Shown here piece by piece: positions 34,353 to 43,161 of a stretch of DNA of 64,000 bases. How positions within the stretch are numbered: position 1 is the stretch's first letter; each line of letters begins with the position of its first letter. The stretch spans positions 21,288 to 85,287 of the forward strand of contig JAVBTT010000034.1 of assembly GCA_031556035.1 (NCBI GenBank), read 5' to 3'. The notes beneath the pieces are model-generated. The model saw nothing but the letters and a program-made list of their open reading frames with translations. It was not told where the DNA came from and did no database searches. This DNA comes from JAVBTT01 sp031556035 (GTDB lineage: Bacteria > Bacillota > Clostridia > Oscillospirales > UBA929). Made by a program: the position numbers and the translations under genes.

Positions 34353-35171
34353 ATGATTTGCAGACGCTGCGAAAGGCAGCTTCCCGAAGGTGAAACCACG
34401 GTCTGCCCTTACTGCGGAATCAGGCAGGACACATATATTGTCCCCAGGACGCCTGAGCGCTACAAACGCCCCAAAATGAAGAGGGGAGCGTTTTTGTCCA
34501 TTCTTTCGGTCGCGCTTGTCCTGTTTATAGTCGCCATGCTCATCCCCTTTCTCAGGGATTACAACAAAAGGGGCCTGCTCACCAAGATTGAGTCGGCATA
34601 CAACAGGCAGGACAAGGAGACGCTCAACATACTTTACGGCAAGCTCCAGTCCTCATATCCCAAGGCTAGCGAGGAAATATCCTCCACAAAGGCGCTCCTT
34701 GACGAGCTTCTCGGCGTTACCCCGTCGGCGGCGCCTCCGTCCGGAGTGCCGCTTGACGAGTGGGTAGAGGAGGCGATGCTGCGGGATCTTCAGGAGCGCG
34801 TCGAGCTGACGCGGGAGCAGATATTTGAGCTGTCCTCCATCGAAATAGCCAGCCCTGCTGCGCTCAGCGAGCAAAATCTGGAGATAGCCTGGAAAAACCT
34901 TTCCTCCAAAAACATTGTGGAAATAAAATTTTCCGCCGAGGGCTACGACGCCTTGGGCAACGCAGTGCTTCTCAGCGGCTCGGAGCTGTCCCGCGCTTCT
35001 TTGCGCTACGATAAGACTGTCGCGCCCGGTTCTGAGGCCGTTTCGACCTTTCTAAGCCTTTGGCCCGGCAGGCAGGTTGTCTCTGTGAAGCTGCTGGCCG
35101 TCAGCATAAGATACGAGGATGACAGCACAAAATACATTGACGAGGACGTTCTTGACGCGCTGATACCGTAG
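34353..35171 (+). CDS. Zinc-ribbon single-pass membrane protein of unknown function
   Basis: The 272-residue protein begins with a zinc ribbon (CRRC near residue 3 and CPYC near 18), followed by a basic segment and one membrane helix (~47-68, FLSILSVALVLFIVAMLIPF). The rest is probably extracellular, with a helical stretch at ~75-115 (NKRGLLTKIESAYNRQDKE) and a beta-rich C-terminal domain. I do not recognise the C-terminal domain; similar zinc-ribbon plus membrane-helix proteins are common in Clostridia with unknown roles. ATG 34353 follows GAGGTGG. It has its own promoter and terminator, so it is probably monocistronic. Confidence 0.7.
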   Translation: MICRRCERQLPEGETTVCPYCGIRQDTYIVPRTPERYKRPKMKRGAFLSILSVALVLFIVAMLIPFLRDYNKRGLLTKIESAYNRQDKETLNILYGKLQSSYPKASEEISSTKALLDELLGVTPSAAPPSGVPLDEWVEEAMLRDLQERVELTREQIFELSSIEIASPAALSEQNLEIAWKNLSSKNIVEIKFSAEGYDALGNAVLLSGSELSRASLRYDKTVAPGSEAVSTFLSLWPGRQVVSVKLLAVSIRYEDDSTKYIDEDVLDALIP

Positions 35172-35198
35172 TTCCCTCGCTTATCTGCGCTTTCACAT

Positions 35199-35235
35199 GC
35201 TCCCCGGGTGCGTTTACCGCCCCCGGGGAGCTTTT
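35199..35235 (+). terminator. Rho-independent terminator after the zinc-ribbon gene
   Basis: A 10-bp stem GCTCCCCGGG (35199-35208) / CCCGGGGAGC (35222-35231) is followed by TTTT. Confidence 0.8.
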
Positions 35236-35344
35236 GCATAGGAAAGCTTTGTTTTGATACAATACTATGTAATTACTCATAATTGACAAAAATCTAACAA
35301 TCATGTTATTGTCATATAGAGAGCTTGATAAAGGAGAGACAAAC

Positions 35345-37954
35345 GTGCAAAAAGACGAGCGTCCGGTAAACAGCCCGGAGACCCTGAGCATGGCCTTTCT
35401 ACGCGTCAGGGAGGCGCAGGAGAAATTCGCCGGTTACAGCCAGGAGCAGGTCGACAGGATATTTAAGGCGGCGGCCGGAGCAGCCAATAATGCCCGTATC
35501 TCCCTGGCGAAAATGGCTGTTGAGGAAACCGGCATGGGGGTGGTGGAGGACAAGGTCATCAAAAACCACTTTGCGTCTGAATATATCTACAATGCCTACA
35601 GGGACACAAAAACCTGCGGGCTGATTGAGGAGGACAGGGCCGCGGGGACTCGCCGGTATGCCGAGCCCGTCGGTGTGATAGCGGCGGTCGTTCCCACCAC
35701 AAACCCAACCTCCACCGCGATTTTCAAGGCGCTGATCGCCCTGAAAACCCGCAACGGCATTATTTTCAGCCCCCACCCCCGGGCGAAGCGCTGCACAGCC
35801 GCCGCCGCGAGGCTTGTGCTTGAGGCCGCGGTAGCCGCGGGTGCTCCCGAGGGCATAATAGCCTGGATTGAAGCGCCCAGTCTGGAGCTCACCAATATGG
35901 TGATGAAGGAGGCCGACCTGATACTGGCGACTGGCGGACTCGGTATGGTCAAAAGCGCGTATTCCTCCGGCAAGCCCGCGATAGGGGTGGGCGCGGGCAA
36001 CGTTCCGGCCGTCATAGATTCCAGCGCGGACATTGTGCTTGCGGTCAGTTCGATTATCCACTCGAAGACATTTGACAACGGAATGATATGCGCGAGCGAG
36101 CAGTCGGTCATTGTGCCGGACGAGGTATATGACGCCGTGAAAAAAGAATTTCAGCGGCGTGGCTGTTATTTCATCGAACCGGAAGACCTGGACAGAATGC
36201 GCGCGACGATAATTACCAACGGCGCGTTGAACGCGAGAATCGTCGGCCAGAGCGCGGGGACAATCGCGAGGCTCGCCGGCGTGAACGCCCCTGAGGACAC
36301 AAAAATCCTCATTGGTGAGGTGGAAAGCGTGGAACCCAGCGAGGAGTTTTCCTATGAAAAGCTCTCCCCGGTACTGGCCATGTACCGCGCCAAGAACTTT
36401 GATGAGGCCATGGAAAAGGCCGAACGGCTGATTCTGGACGGCGGGCTCGGTCATACCGCGTCCGTCTATCTGGATCCTGTTTCCGCGAGGGCTCGCCTGG
36501 ACGATTTTACCTCACGCATGAAAACCTGCCGCATAATCGTAAACACGCCCTCCTCACACGGCGGCATAGGCGACCTGTACAACTTCAGGCTGCCGCCCTC
36601 CCTTACGCTGGGCTGCGGCTCTTGGGGAGGAAACTCAGTCAGCGAAAATATAGGCGTCAAGCATTTGCTGAATTATAAAACGGTTGCCGAGAGGAGAGAG
36701 AACATGCTCTGGTTCCGTGCGCCGGAAAAGATTTATATGAAGAGGGGCTGCCTGCCGGTTGCGCTGGATGAGCTCAGGGATGCAATGGACAAAAAGCGGG
36801 CGTTTGTGGTTACGGACCGCTATTTATATCAAAACGGCTACGCGGAGCCGGTAATTTCGAGGCTTGGTGAACTCGGCATCGCGTGCGACGTGTTCTTCGA
36901 GGTGAACCCGGATCCCACGCTTGCAAGCGCCCGCGCCGGGGCTGCGCGGATGACGGCCTTCCAGCCGGATGTCATTATAGCGCTCGGCGGCGGTTCAGCC
37001 ATGGACGCGGCCAAGATCATGTGGGTGCTCTACGAGCATCCAGATGCGGATTTTATGGACATGGCGATGCGCTTTATTGATATCCGCAAGCGCATAAACG
37101 GCTTCCCGAGGATGGGGGAAAAGGCCTGCTTCGTCGCCGTGCCCACCACGGCCGGCACAGGCAGCGAGGTGACGCCTTTCGCGGTGATCACGGACGAGAG
37201 CAGCGGCATTAAGTATCCTCTGGCAGATTATGAGCTCATGCCGGACATGGCCATCATCGACGCCGACCTGATGATGGGCGCCCCGCAGAGTCTGACCGCA
37301 GCCTCAGGCATAGACGCCGTGACGCACGCGCTGGAGGCGTATGCCTCCATGCTCGCCACCGATTATACCGACAGCCTGGCAATAGGCTCGCTCAAAACAA
37401 TGTTTCGCTATCTCCCCCTCGCGTACGAAAACGGGGCGAACCCGGTCGCCCGCGAAAAAACTGCCAACGCCGCCACAATGGCCGGCATGGCGTTCGCCAA
37501 CGCGTTTCTGGGTGTCTGCCACTCCATGGCGCATAAGCTTGGCAGCTTTCACCATCTGCCGCACGGCGTATCCAACGCTCTTTTAATCTGCGAGGTGATG
37601 CGTTTCAACGCCTCCGAGGTTCCGGCCAGGATGGGGACTTTCCCCCAGTACGGACATCCTCACACTCTCGCGCGCTATGCCGAAATCGCGGACGCGCTGC
37701 GCTTGGGCGGCAAAACGGACGAGGACAAGCTTAGCGCCCTTATCGGCGCTGTGGAATCCCTCAAGTCCGGGCTGGGCATCCGCAAATCCATCCGCGAGTA
37801 CGGCGTGGATGAGGCCGATTTCCTGAGCCGCCTGGAGGAAATGACCGAGCAGGCCTTTGACGACCAGTGCACCGGGGCCAACCCGCGCTATCCTCTTATC
37901 AGCGAAATAAAGCAGATGTACTTGAACGCCTATTACGGGGAGGTACGGAAATGA
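35345..37954 (+). CDS. adhE: Bifunctional acetaldehyde-CoA/alcohol dehydrogenase AdhE
   Basis: The 869-residue enzyme reduces acetyl-CoA to acetaldehyde and then ethanol with NADH. Residues ~1-440 are the aldehyde dehydrogenase domain with catalytic Cys249 (GMICASEQ). Residues ~450-869 are the iron-dependent alcohol dehydrogenase with the nucleotide-binding GGGSAMDAAK and iron ligands in HALEAY, CHSMAHKLGSFHHLPHG. I chose GTG 35345, six bases after AAGGAGAG; an ATG at 35303 lies upstream of this ribosome site. A TTGACA at 35283 may be the -35 of its promoter. It regenerates NAD+ in fermentation and competes with the hydrogenase for reductant. The stop overlaps the start of the kinase-fold gene (ATGA). 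Confidence 0.96.
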   Translation: MQKDERPVNSPETLSMAFLRVREAQEKFAGYSQEQVDRIFKAAAGAANNARISLAKMAVEETGMGVVEDKVIKNHFASEYIYNAYRDTKTCGLIEEDRAAGTRRYAEPVGVIAAVVPTTNPTSTAIFKALIALKTRNGIIFSPHPRAKRCTAAAARLVLEAAVAAGAPEGIIAWIEAPSLELTNMVMKEADLILATGGLGMVKSAYSSGKPAIGVGAGNVPAVIDSSADIVLAVSSIIHSKTFDNGMICASEQSVIVPDEVYDAVKKEFQRRGCYFIEPEDLDRMRATIITNGALNARIVGQSAGTIARLAGVNAPEDTKILIGEVESVEPSEEFSYEKLSPVLAMYRAKNFDEAMEKAERLILDGGLGHTASVYLDPVSARARLDDFTSRMKTCRIIVNTPSSHGGIGDLYNFRLPPSLTLGCGSWGGNSVSENIGVKHLLNYKTVAERRENMLWFRAPEKIYMKRGCLPVALDELRDAMDKKRAFVVTDRYLYQNGYAEPVISRLGELGIACDVFFEVNPDPTLASARAGAARMTAFQPDVIIALGGGSAMDAAKIMWVLYEHPDADFMDMAMRFIDIRKRINGFPRMGEKACFVAVPTTAGTGSEVTPFAVITDESSGIKYPLADYELMPDMAIIDADLMMGAPQSLTAASGIDAVTHALEAYASMLATDYTDSLAIGSLKTMFRYLPLAYENGANPVAREKTANAATMAGMAFANAFLGVCHSMAHKLGSFHHLPHGVSNALLICEVMRFNASEVPARMGTFPQYGHPHTLARYAEIADALRLGGKTDEDKLSALIGAVESLKSGLGIRKSIREYGVDEADFLSRLEEMTEQAFDDQCTGANPRYPLISEIKQMYLNAYYGEVRK

Positions 37955-38700
37955 AGCTGGAAACTGTTATCGCCAGACGCCCCAACAAGGTTGTTTACAG
38001 GGACGGACAATACTCAATTAAACTGTTCAATGAAAACTTCTCCGCGGCCGACGTGCTGAACGAGGCTTTCAACCTGGCGGTTGTGGGCGACACCGGCTTC
38101 CCGGTTCCCAAGCTTGAGGAAGTCGCTAAAATTGACGGCAAATGGGCTATCATCAGCGAATTCGTAGATGGCAAGTCGCTGCACGAGCTGATGAGCGAAG
38201 ACAAGTCCGGCTTTGAGGGCTACCTGGAGCGCTTTGTCTGTCTGCAGCTGGACATTCACAAACACACCGCCTCCCGGCTGCGCCACCATACGGACAAAAT
38301 GCACGCCAAAATCAGCGCCTCCGGGCTGGACGCCACCACCCGCTATGAGCTGCACACCCGTTTAAACGGGCTGCCACGCCATTCGAAGCTCTGCCACGGC
38401 GACTTTACCCCCGGCAACGTCATAATCACGCCCGACGACAGGGCGTATGTCATAGACTGGGCTCACGCCACGCAGGGCAACGCCTCCGGAGACGCGGCGC
38501 GGACTTATCTGCGCTTTATGCTGGCGGGAAACGTGGAGCAGGGTGAGCATTACCTCAGGCTGTTCTGCAAAAAGAGCGACACGGCGTACCAGTACGTGCA
38601 AAAATGGCTTGCCATAGTCGCGGCATCCCAGCTTGTGAAGGCAATCCCGGAGGAGCGCGAGCTTCTGCTGCGCTGGGCGAGCGTTATCGAGTACGAGTAA
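37951..38700 (+). CDS. Aminoglycoside phosphotransferase-like (APH/ChoK fold) protein
   Basis: The 249-residue protein has a kinase-like fold of the APH/choline-kinase superfamily. It has a nucleotide-loop region KVVYRDGQYSIKLFN, the catalytic loop CHGDFTPGNVI (Brenner motif HGDxxxxN) and the metal-binding Asp in VIDWAHA. Such proteins phosphorylate small molecules. The substrate is unknown, and antibiotic resistance should not be assumed. The ATG lies inside the adhE stop (ATGA) with GGGGAGG upstream, so it is translated with adhE; a metabolic repair or regulatory role beside ethanol metabolism is only inference. Confidence 0.8.
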   Translation: MKLETVIARRPNKVVYRDGQYSIKLFNENFSAADVLNEAFNLAVVGDTGFPVPKLEEVAKIDGKWAIISEFVDGKSLHELMSEDKSGFEGYLERFVCLQLDIHKHTASRLRHHTDKMHAKISASGLDATTRYELHTRLNGLPRHSKLCHGDFTPGNVIITPDDRAYVIDWAHATQGNASGDAARTYLRFMLAGNVEQGEHYLRLFCKKSDTAYQYVQKWLAIVAASQLVKAIPEERELLLRWASVIEYE

Positions 38701-38728
38701 GGTGGAGTAAAGACTGCGTAATACCAGG

Positions 38729-38806
38729 GCGTGCTCGATAATCGTCAACATACCCAATAGCGGCCATTTTTCCGCTCTTGTGCATATGGCTGATTATCGA
38801 ACACGC
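38729..38806. repeat. 78-bp inverted-repeat element
   Basis: GCGTGCTCGATAATC (38729-38743) and GATTATCGAACACGC (38792-38806) are reverse complements at 14 of 15 positions around a 48-nt centre. It lies just after the kinase-fold gene. Possibly a miniature transposable element or the terminator of the adhE unit; no T-run is present. Confidence 0.5.
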
Positions 38807-38918
38807 TCAGGAAATGGACAGCGCAAGGTTTAATTCTGGAAGCAAATAATATAACGCAAAAGCGCAAATAATAGGGTGTCACTTCCCGGCAAACTAAATG
38901 ACACAAGGATGGTCGGCA

Positions 38919-39107
38919 ATGAGCGGAGACAAGAAAAACAAAAAAGCGGGCGGACACAACGGAGGCCTGAAGCATCTTGACATGGACGCCGTCGGCGCCG
39001 GCTCGTCGATGGACTGCACCGGGCTGATCCCGGCGGCCCCTAAATCCCGTGACGAGCGAGAGGCGTACAAGGAGATTAAAGACTATATGAACGAACCTAG
39101 GCGTTAA
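38919..39107 (+). CDS. Small conserved-looking hydrophilic protein of unknown function
   Basis: The 62-residue product is Lys-rich at the start (MSGDKKNKKAGGHNGGLKHL), has a central MDCTGLIPAAP motif and a charged C-terminus (RDEREAYKEIKDYMNEPRR). The ATG at 38919 lies six bases after AAGGATGG; an ATG at 38898 precedes the ribosome site. I recall similar short proteins with a DCTGLIP motif in Clostridia but cannot assign a function. Inverted copies of GCAAGGTTTAA flank the gene (38823-38833 and 39131-39141). No neighbour suggests a role. Confidence 0.6.
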   Translation: MSGDKKNKKAGGHNGGLKHLDMDAVGAGSSMDCTGLIPAAPKSRDEREAYKEIKDYMNEPRR

Positions 39108-39130
39108 TGCCAATGCTATCGGCCCCACGA

Positions 39131-39214
39131 TTAAACCTTGCCGCAATAGCTCCTCAAAATGCTCTGCCCCTATGCGGGCGGAGCATTTTCTCCGCCACTG
39201 GCGGCAAGGTTTAA
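39131..39214. repeat. 84-bp nested perfect inverted repeat
   Basis: The outer stem is TTAAACCTTGCCGC (39131-39144) with GCGGCAAGGTTTAA (39201-39214), 14/14. The inner stem is AAAATGCTCTGCCC (39156-39169) with GGGCGGAGCATTTT (39176-39189), one G-T pair. It could terminate the small gene or be a miniature mobile element. The outer arm sequence recurs before the small gene at 38823. Confidence 0.65.
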
Positions 39215-39282
39215 CCGGTACATAAATAATATCTGTTTACATGAGATTAATATTGAGAGATGAGGCCAAGGAAAATCCAACC

Positions 39283-39311
39283 TTGCCTTTTTTCTGTTGT
39301 AGTGATAAAAT
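39283..39311 (+). promoter_or_regulatory. Sigma-A promoter
   Basis: TTGCCT (39283-39288), 17-nt spacer, TAAAAT (39306-39311), 37 bp before the GTG start at 39348. Confidence 0.65.
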
Positions 39312-39347
39312 TTAACGGGTTCTAAACAATACAAGAGAGGTGGCGCC

Positions 39348-39851
39348 GTGCAGGGTTTTTTGGACAGCGTTGTAAATTATACCCAGTCTCTGGGGACAGG
39401 CCTTCAGATTCTTATGACATTCCTCATATCCATGATACCGGTTCTTGAGCTCCGTGGCGCGCTTATTGTGGCCGCCTCCGCGAATCTGGAGTGGTATATC
39501 GCTCTGCCCGTCGCGGTGCTGGGGAATATGCTTCCGGTACCGTTTATACTGCTGTTTATCAGGAAGATATTCTCGTTCATGAAAAAGCACATGCCTCCCC
39601 TGCGCAGACTGGTCGAGAGGATGGAGAGAAAGGCCGAAAAGAACATGTCTAGGGTCGTCAAATACGAGACGCTGGGCCTGTTCGTCCTTGTCGCGATACC
39701 CCTTCCCGGCACCGGGGCGTGGACTGGAGCGCTCGTTGCCGCGCTGATGGATCTTCGCATGAAAAATGCTCTGCCGGCCATATTTTTGGGGGTCGTCGCG
39801 GCTGGCGTTGTTATGACACTGGTCTCTTACGGCATTTTCTCGTTTCTGTGA
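39348..39851 (+). CDS. Small multidrug export family membrane protein
   Basis: The 167-residue protein resembles PF06695 (named small multi-drug export protein, function poorly established). It has hydrophobic segments at ~18-38, ~48-70, ~105-125 and ~140-165, with the conserved IPVLELRGAL near 30 and the IPLPGTGAWTGAL loop near 116-128, which resembles DedA-like half-helix hairpins. The GTG start follows GAGAGGTGG. It probably transports a small solute or lipid; the drug-export name is not evidence of resistance. It may share a transcript with the next small membrane protein (47-bp gap). Confidence 0.8.
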   Translation: MQGFLDSVVNYTQSLGTGLQILMTFLISMIPVLELRGALIVAASANLEWYIALPVAVLGNMLPVPFILLFIRKIFSFMKKHMPPLRRLVERMERKAEKNMSRVVKYETLGLFVLVAIPLPGTGAWTGALVAALMDLRMKNALPAIFLGVVAAGVVMTLVSYGIFSFL

Positions 39852-39898
39852 CAACAGCGCCTTTTCCGGCATAGGATAGCCTTAAAGGAGGGCTGACT

Positions 39899-40216
39899 AT
39901 GCCGGATTTCTATGGATTCTGTGTCGCTCTTTTGGCCGCGGTAGGGCTTATCTGCCTGGTGTGGATGCTCGCCGGCTTCATACTTCGCCCGAAGGAGGAG
40001 ACATGCGTCACGGCGGTCATACGCGCTCGCACCGCAGAGGAGCTCACCCGCGCCGCCCAGGACTGCGGGTGGCTGCGCGGCTGGGGCGGCGGTGATTTTT
40101 CGCTGCTGATTATTTCAGACGACCTTGAGCCGGAGGCGGAAAGGCTCGCGCGGCTCTACGCCGAGGGCGGGGCGAGGGTCTGCCGGATGGATGAGCTGGA
40201 GAAGCTTATATTTTAA
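39899..40216 (+). CDS. Small single-pass membrane protein, unknown
   Basis: The 105-residue product starts with a membrane helix (~5-28, GFCVALLAAVGLICLVWMLAGF) followed by a soluble alpha/beta domain (CVTAVIRARTAEELTRAAQD; FSLLIISDDLEPEAERLARL). The pattern of the soluble part recalls a small glycosyltransferase-like or phosphotransfer-like half-fold, but I recognise no family. Start: ATG after AAAGGAGGG. It ends 30 bp before a perfect hairpin. Function unknown. Confidence 0.65.
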   Translation: MPDFYGFCVALLAAVGLICLVWMLAGFILRPKEETCVTAVIRARTAEELTRAAQDCGWLRGWGGGDFSLLIISDDLEPEAERLARLYAEGGARVCRMDELEKLIF

Positions 40217-40245
40217 TTGAAGGCAAAATAATAGTTGCGCTTCTC

Positions 40246-40270
40246 AAACCCTCCCGGCCGGGGAGGGTTT
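40246..40270 (+). terminator. Perfect 10-bp hairpin between the small membrane gene and recD2
   Basis: AAACCCTCCC (40246-40255), loop GGCCG, GGGAGGGTTT (40261-40270). Only three T residues follow the stem core, so termination is plausible but weak. It lies 28 bp before the recD2 start. Confidence 0.5.
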
Positions 40271-40297
40271 GTCAGCAGCCTTTGCAAAGGAGGGGCC

Positions 40298-42490
40298 ATG
40301 TCTCAGAGCATCGCAGGGCGCATAAGCTCCGTTGTCTACAAAAACGATGACACGGGCTATGCCGTGCTGCGCCTTGAAATGCCGGACGGCGCGCTTGTGA
40401 CGGCGGTAGGCTGCCTTCCGTACGCCGCCCCGGGCGAGGAGCTGGAGGCGGCCGGGCAATGGGTGACGCATCCGCAGCACGGGAATCAGTTCTCGATCAA
40501 CTCGGTGGAGCGCAGGCTGCCGTCGTCGATGGGCGCGATAAGGGAATACCTGGCCTCGGGCGTCATACGCGGAATTGGGGCTGCCACAGCGTCCCTGCTG
40601 GTGGAGCGCTTCGGGGCCGACGCCCTGAGGGTGATGGAGCAATCCCCCGCCAGGCTCGCCGAGGTGCGCGGCATCACGCCGGGACGCGCGAAGCAGATAG
40701 GTGAGGCCTACGCGCGCCAGACCGGGCTGCGCAGGCTCATGGAGCTGCTGGTCGGCTACGATATCTCCCCGCTTGCCGCGCTGAAGCTGCTCCAGCGCTA
40801 TGGATCGCAGGCCACCGAGGTCGTGCTGGACAACCCCTATGTGATGGCGGACGAATTTTTCGGTGTGGATTTTATAAAGGCGGACGGCATGGCGCTCGGG
40901 CTGGGTATGGAGCCGGACGATATAAGGCGGCGCAAGGCGGCGCTGCTGTTTGAGCTGAGGTACAACCTGGAGGTAGGGCATGTCTATCTGCCAAAGGACA
41001 AGCTGCTGGAGGCGTCCGCCGAGATGAGCGGCGTCGGGTTGGCCCCGCTGTCCGAGGCGCTGGATATTCTTACAGAGGACGGCTCGGTGGTCGACGGCGG
41101 GGGCTGCTGCTACCTTGACTTCGCCTACTCCGCGGAGACTGCTCTCGCGAGCTTCGTAATAGACCGCCACATGCGCCGCCGCCCGCCTCCAAGCGGTCTG
41201 CTGGAGCTCATCAAAAAGATAGAGGATGAGCTCCACATCACATATGCTCCGGCTCAGCGGCAGGCGGTAGCGCTTTCGGCGCAGAGCGGCCTGCTGCTTC
41301 TGACAGGCGGGCCCGGCACCGGCAAGACGACGACCGTCCGCGCGATGTTGGAAGTCTTCGACAGGATGCGCATGAAATCCCTTCTGGCCGCGCCAACCGG
41401 AAGAGCCGCGAAGCGCATGGGCGAGCTGACCGGCAGGGAGGCGTCCACGATACACCGGCTGCTTGAGTTCGGCTACGATCCCGAGAGCGGCGTCATGGGC
41501 TTTACGCGCGACGAGGACAACCCCCTCGCGGCTGACGTGGTTATCATAGACGAGACCTCGATGGTCGACGTGCTGCTGCTGGCGGCGCTTGTGAGGGCAC
41601 TGAGGCCCGACACCGTGCTTGTGCTGGTCGGCGACCCGGATCAGCTTCCTCCGGTCGGCCCCGGCAGGGCGCTGGAGGAGCTTTTGAGCTGCGGGCTGGT
41701 GGACACGGTGAGGCTGACCGAGGTGTTCCGCCAGGCGCAGCAGAGCCGGATTGTCATGGGAGCGCACCAGGTAAACAGGGGCGAGGCACCAGCGCTCAAA
41801 AACAGCGGCGGGGATTTTTTCTTCATGCGCCGCAAGAACCCGGAAGATGCGGTCGGCACCATCCTCGAACTGTGCTCCGAGCGGCTACCCAAGGGTCTGG
41901 GGCTCAATCCGTCGCAGATACAGGTGCTCTCCCCGACCAGGAAGGGCCGCTGCGGCACCGCCGCCCTCAACGGGCTGCTTCAGAACGCGCTGAATCCGCC
42001 GGCGAACGGCAAGCTGGAAAAGCGCTACGGCGATGTAATCTTCCGGGAGGGTGACCGGGTCATGCACATCCGGAACAATTACGAGCTGGCCTGGCGGTAC
42101 GCGGACGGCTCCGGGGCGGGCCTCGGGGTGTTCAACGGCGAGGTCGGGGTGATACTTTGTGTCGATTTGAAGTCGGAGCTTGTCACCGTTCTGTATGACG
42201 ACAGGCAGGCCGACTACCCTTTCGACACGCTGAAGGAGCTGGAGCTGGCTTACGCGATGACTGTGCACAAGTCGCAGGGCAGCGAGTACCCGTGTGTCGT
42301 GCTGTCGGTCTCGCCAGGCCCTCAGCAGCTGATGACCCGCAGCGTCCTGTACACCGCGATGACCCGGGCGCGGGACTGGCTGGTGCTTGTCGGGGACGAG
42401 ACGGTCGTGGCCCACATGATAGACAACAACAGGCGCAGGAAGCGTTACAGCAGACTGGCCGAGCGGATATCGGGGTGGAACGATGGGTAG
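40298..42490 (+). CDS. recD2: RecD2-type SF1 DNA helicase
   Basis: The 730-residue ATP-dependent 5'-3' helicase belongs to the RecD2/YrrC group, which acts without RecBC in recombination and repair. The N-terminus has a small beta-barrel (MSQSIAGRISSVVYKNDDTGYAV) and helix-hairpin-helix units (IRGIGAATASLLVERFG). The helicase core has Walker A GGPGTGKTTT near 350, Walker B VVIIDETSMVD, and C-terminal motifs AYAMTVHKSQGSE and TAMTRAR. ATG 40298 follows AAAGGAGGGG. It overlaps the comF start by eight bases, so both are in one transcript. Confidence 0.95.
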   Translation: MSQSIAGRISSVVYKNDDTGYAVLRLEMPDGALVTAVGCLPYAAPGEELEAAGQWVTHPQHGNQFSINSVERRLPSSMGAIREYLASGVIRGIGAATASLLVERFGADALRVMEQSPARLAEVRGITPGRAKQIGEAYARQTGLRRLMELLVGYDISPLAALKLLQRYGSQATEVVLDNPYVMADEFFGVDFIKADGMALGLGMEPDDIRRRKAALLFELRYNLEVGHVYLPKDKLLEASAEMSGVGLAPLSEALDILTEDGSVVDGGGCCYLDFAYSAETALASFVIDRHMRRRPPPSGLLELIKKIEDELHITYAPAQRQAVALSAQSGLLLLTGGPGTGKTTTVRAMLEVFDRMRMKSLLAAPTGRAAKRMGELTGREASTIHRLLEFGYDPESGVMGFTRDEDNPLAADVVIIDETSMVDVLLLAALVRALRPDTVLVLVGDPDQLPPVGPGRALEELLSCGLVDTVRLTEVFRQAQQSRIVMGAHQVNRGEAPALKNSGGDFFFMRRKNPEDAVGTILELCSERLPKGLGLNPSQIQVLSPTRKGRCGTAALNGLLQNALNPPANGKLEKRYGDVIFREGDRVMHIRNNYELAWRYADGSGAGLGVFNGEVGVILCVDLKSELVTVLYDDRQADYPFDTLKELELAYAMTVHKSQGSEYPCVVLSVSPGPQQLMTRSVLYTAMTRARDWLVLVGDETVVAHMIDNNRRRKRYSRLAERISGWNDG

Positions 42491-43103
42491 CCTCCTGGAC
42501 ATCCTGTTCCCGCCCCGGTGCGCGTTCTGCCGCGAAGTCTCGACGTCGAAGATATGTGACGATTGCCAACGTGAGCTGCCGTGGGTACTTGAGCAGCGCG
42601 GGCTCTGATTAGCCCCGCTCTATTACCGCGACGGCGCACGGAAGATGCTCCACCGCTATAAGTTCAACGGCTATTCCGGCTACGCGGACGTACTCGCGGA
42701 GCTGATGCTGATGTGCCTGCGGGACGCGGGGTCGCCTAAGACAGACGCCGTGTGCTGGGTGCCGTCCAGCGGGCGCAGGATATACAGGCGCGGCTACGAC
42801 CAGAGCCGCAGGCTCGCGGTCAGAATCGCGAAGGGTCTGGGGCTCCCGCTGCGGCGCCTTCTCGTCAAGACAAGGCACAACAGGAGCCAGAGCGGCACAA
42901 AAACCACCTCCGAGCGTTTTGAAAACGTGAGGGGGGCGTTCGCCGCCGCCGGAAGGCTGGGCGGCGAAGCCGTCCTTCTGGTGGACGACATATGCACAAC
43001 CGGCGCGACTCTTCGCGAGTGCGCGCGCGTCCTCAGAGCCGCCGGCGCCGATAAAGTCGTCTGCCTGTGCGCGGCCAGGAGCTCCGTGAGCCGCGCGGAT
43101 TAA
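42483..43103 (+). pseudogene. comF: comF-like phosphoribosyltransferase frame interrupted by an in-frame TGA
   Basis: From ATG 42483, inside the end of recD2, one frame of 207 codons encodes a complete ComF-like protein except for a TGA at 42606-42608 (codon 42). Before it: LLDILFPPRCAFC and KICDDCQRELPW, the N-terminal Cys4 zinc finger. After it in the same frame: LAPLYYRDGARKMLHRYKFN, RRGYDQSRRLAV and the PRPP motif VLLVDDICTTGAT. ComF proteins usually have a Cys (CVAPLYY type) where the TGA stands. Possibilities are a nonsense mutation with internal restart at ATG 42645, a sequencing error, or decoding as selenocysteine; no tRNA-Sec or clear SECIS is seen. ComF acts in DNA uptake, and the coupling with recD2 fits DNA processing. 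No frameshift or other decay is visible. Confidence 0.75.
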
Positions 43104-43161
43104 CCGCGCACCTCATACCGCCGAAACACATCCCATGTCGTATTAATCATAGCTTTGCGGC

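Noticed and set aside
37951..38700. Aminoglycoside resistance gene
   Set aside because: Only the general kinase-fold motifs are present, and the gene is translationally coupled to adhE, which suggests metabolism.
40244..41767. A 507-codon antisense frame opposite recD2
   Set aside because: Rich in Arg/His/Gly as expected for the complement of a G+C-rich gene; RecD2 motifs are clear on the other strand.
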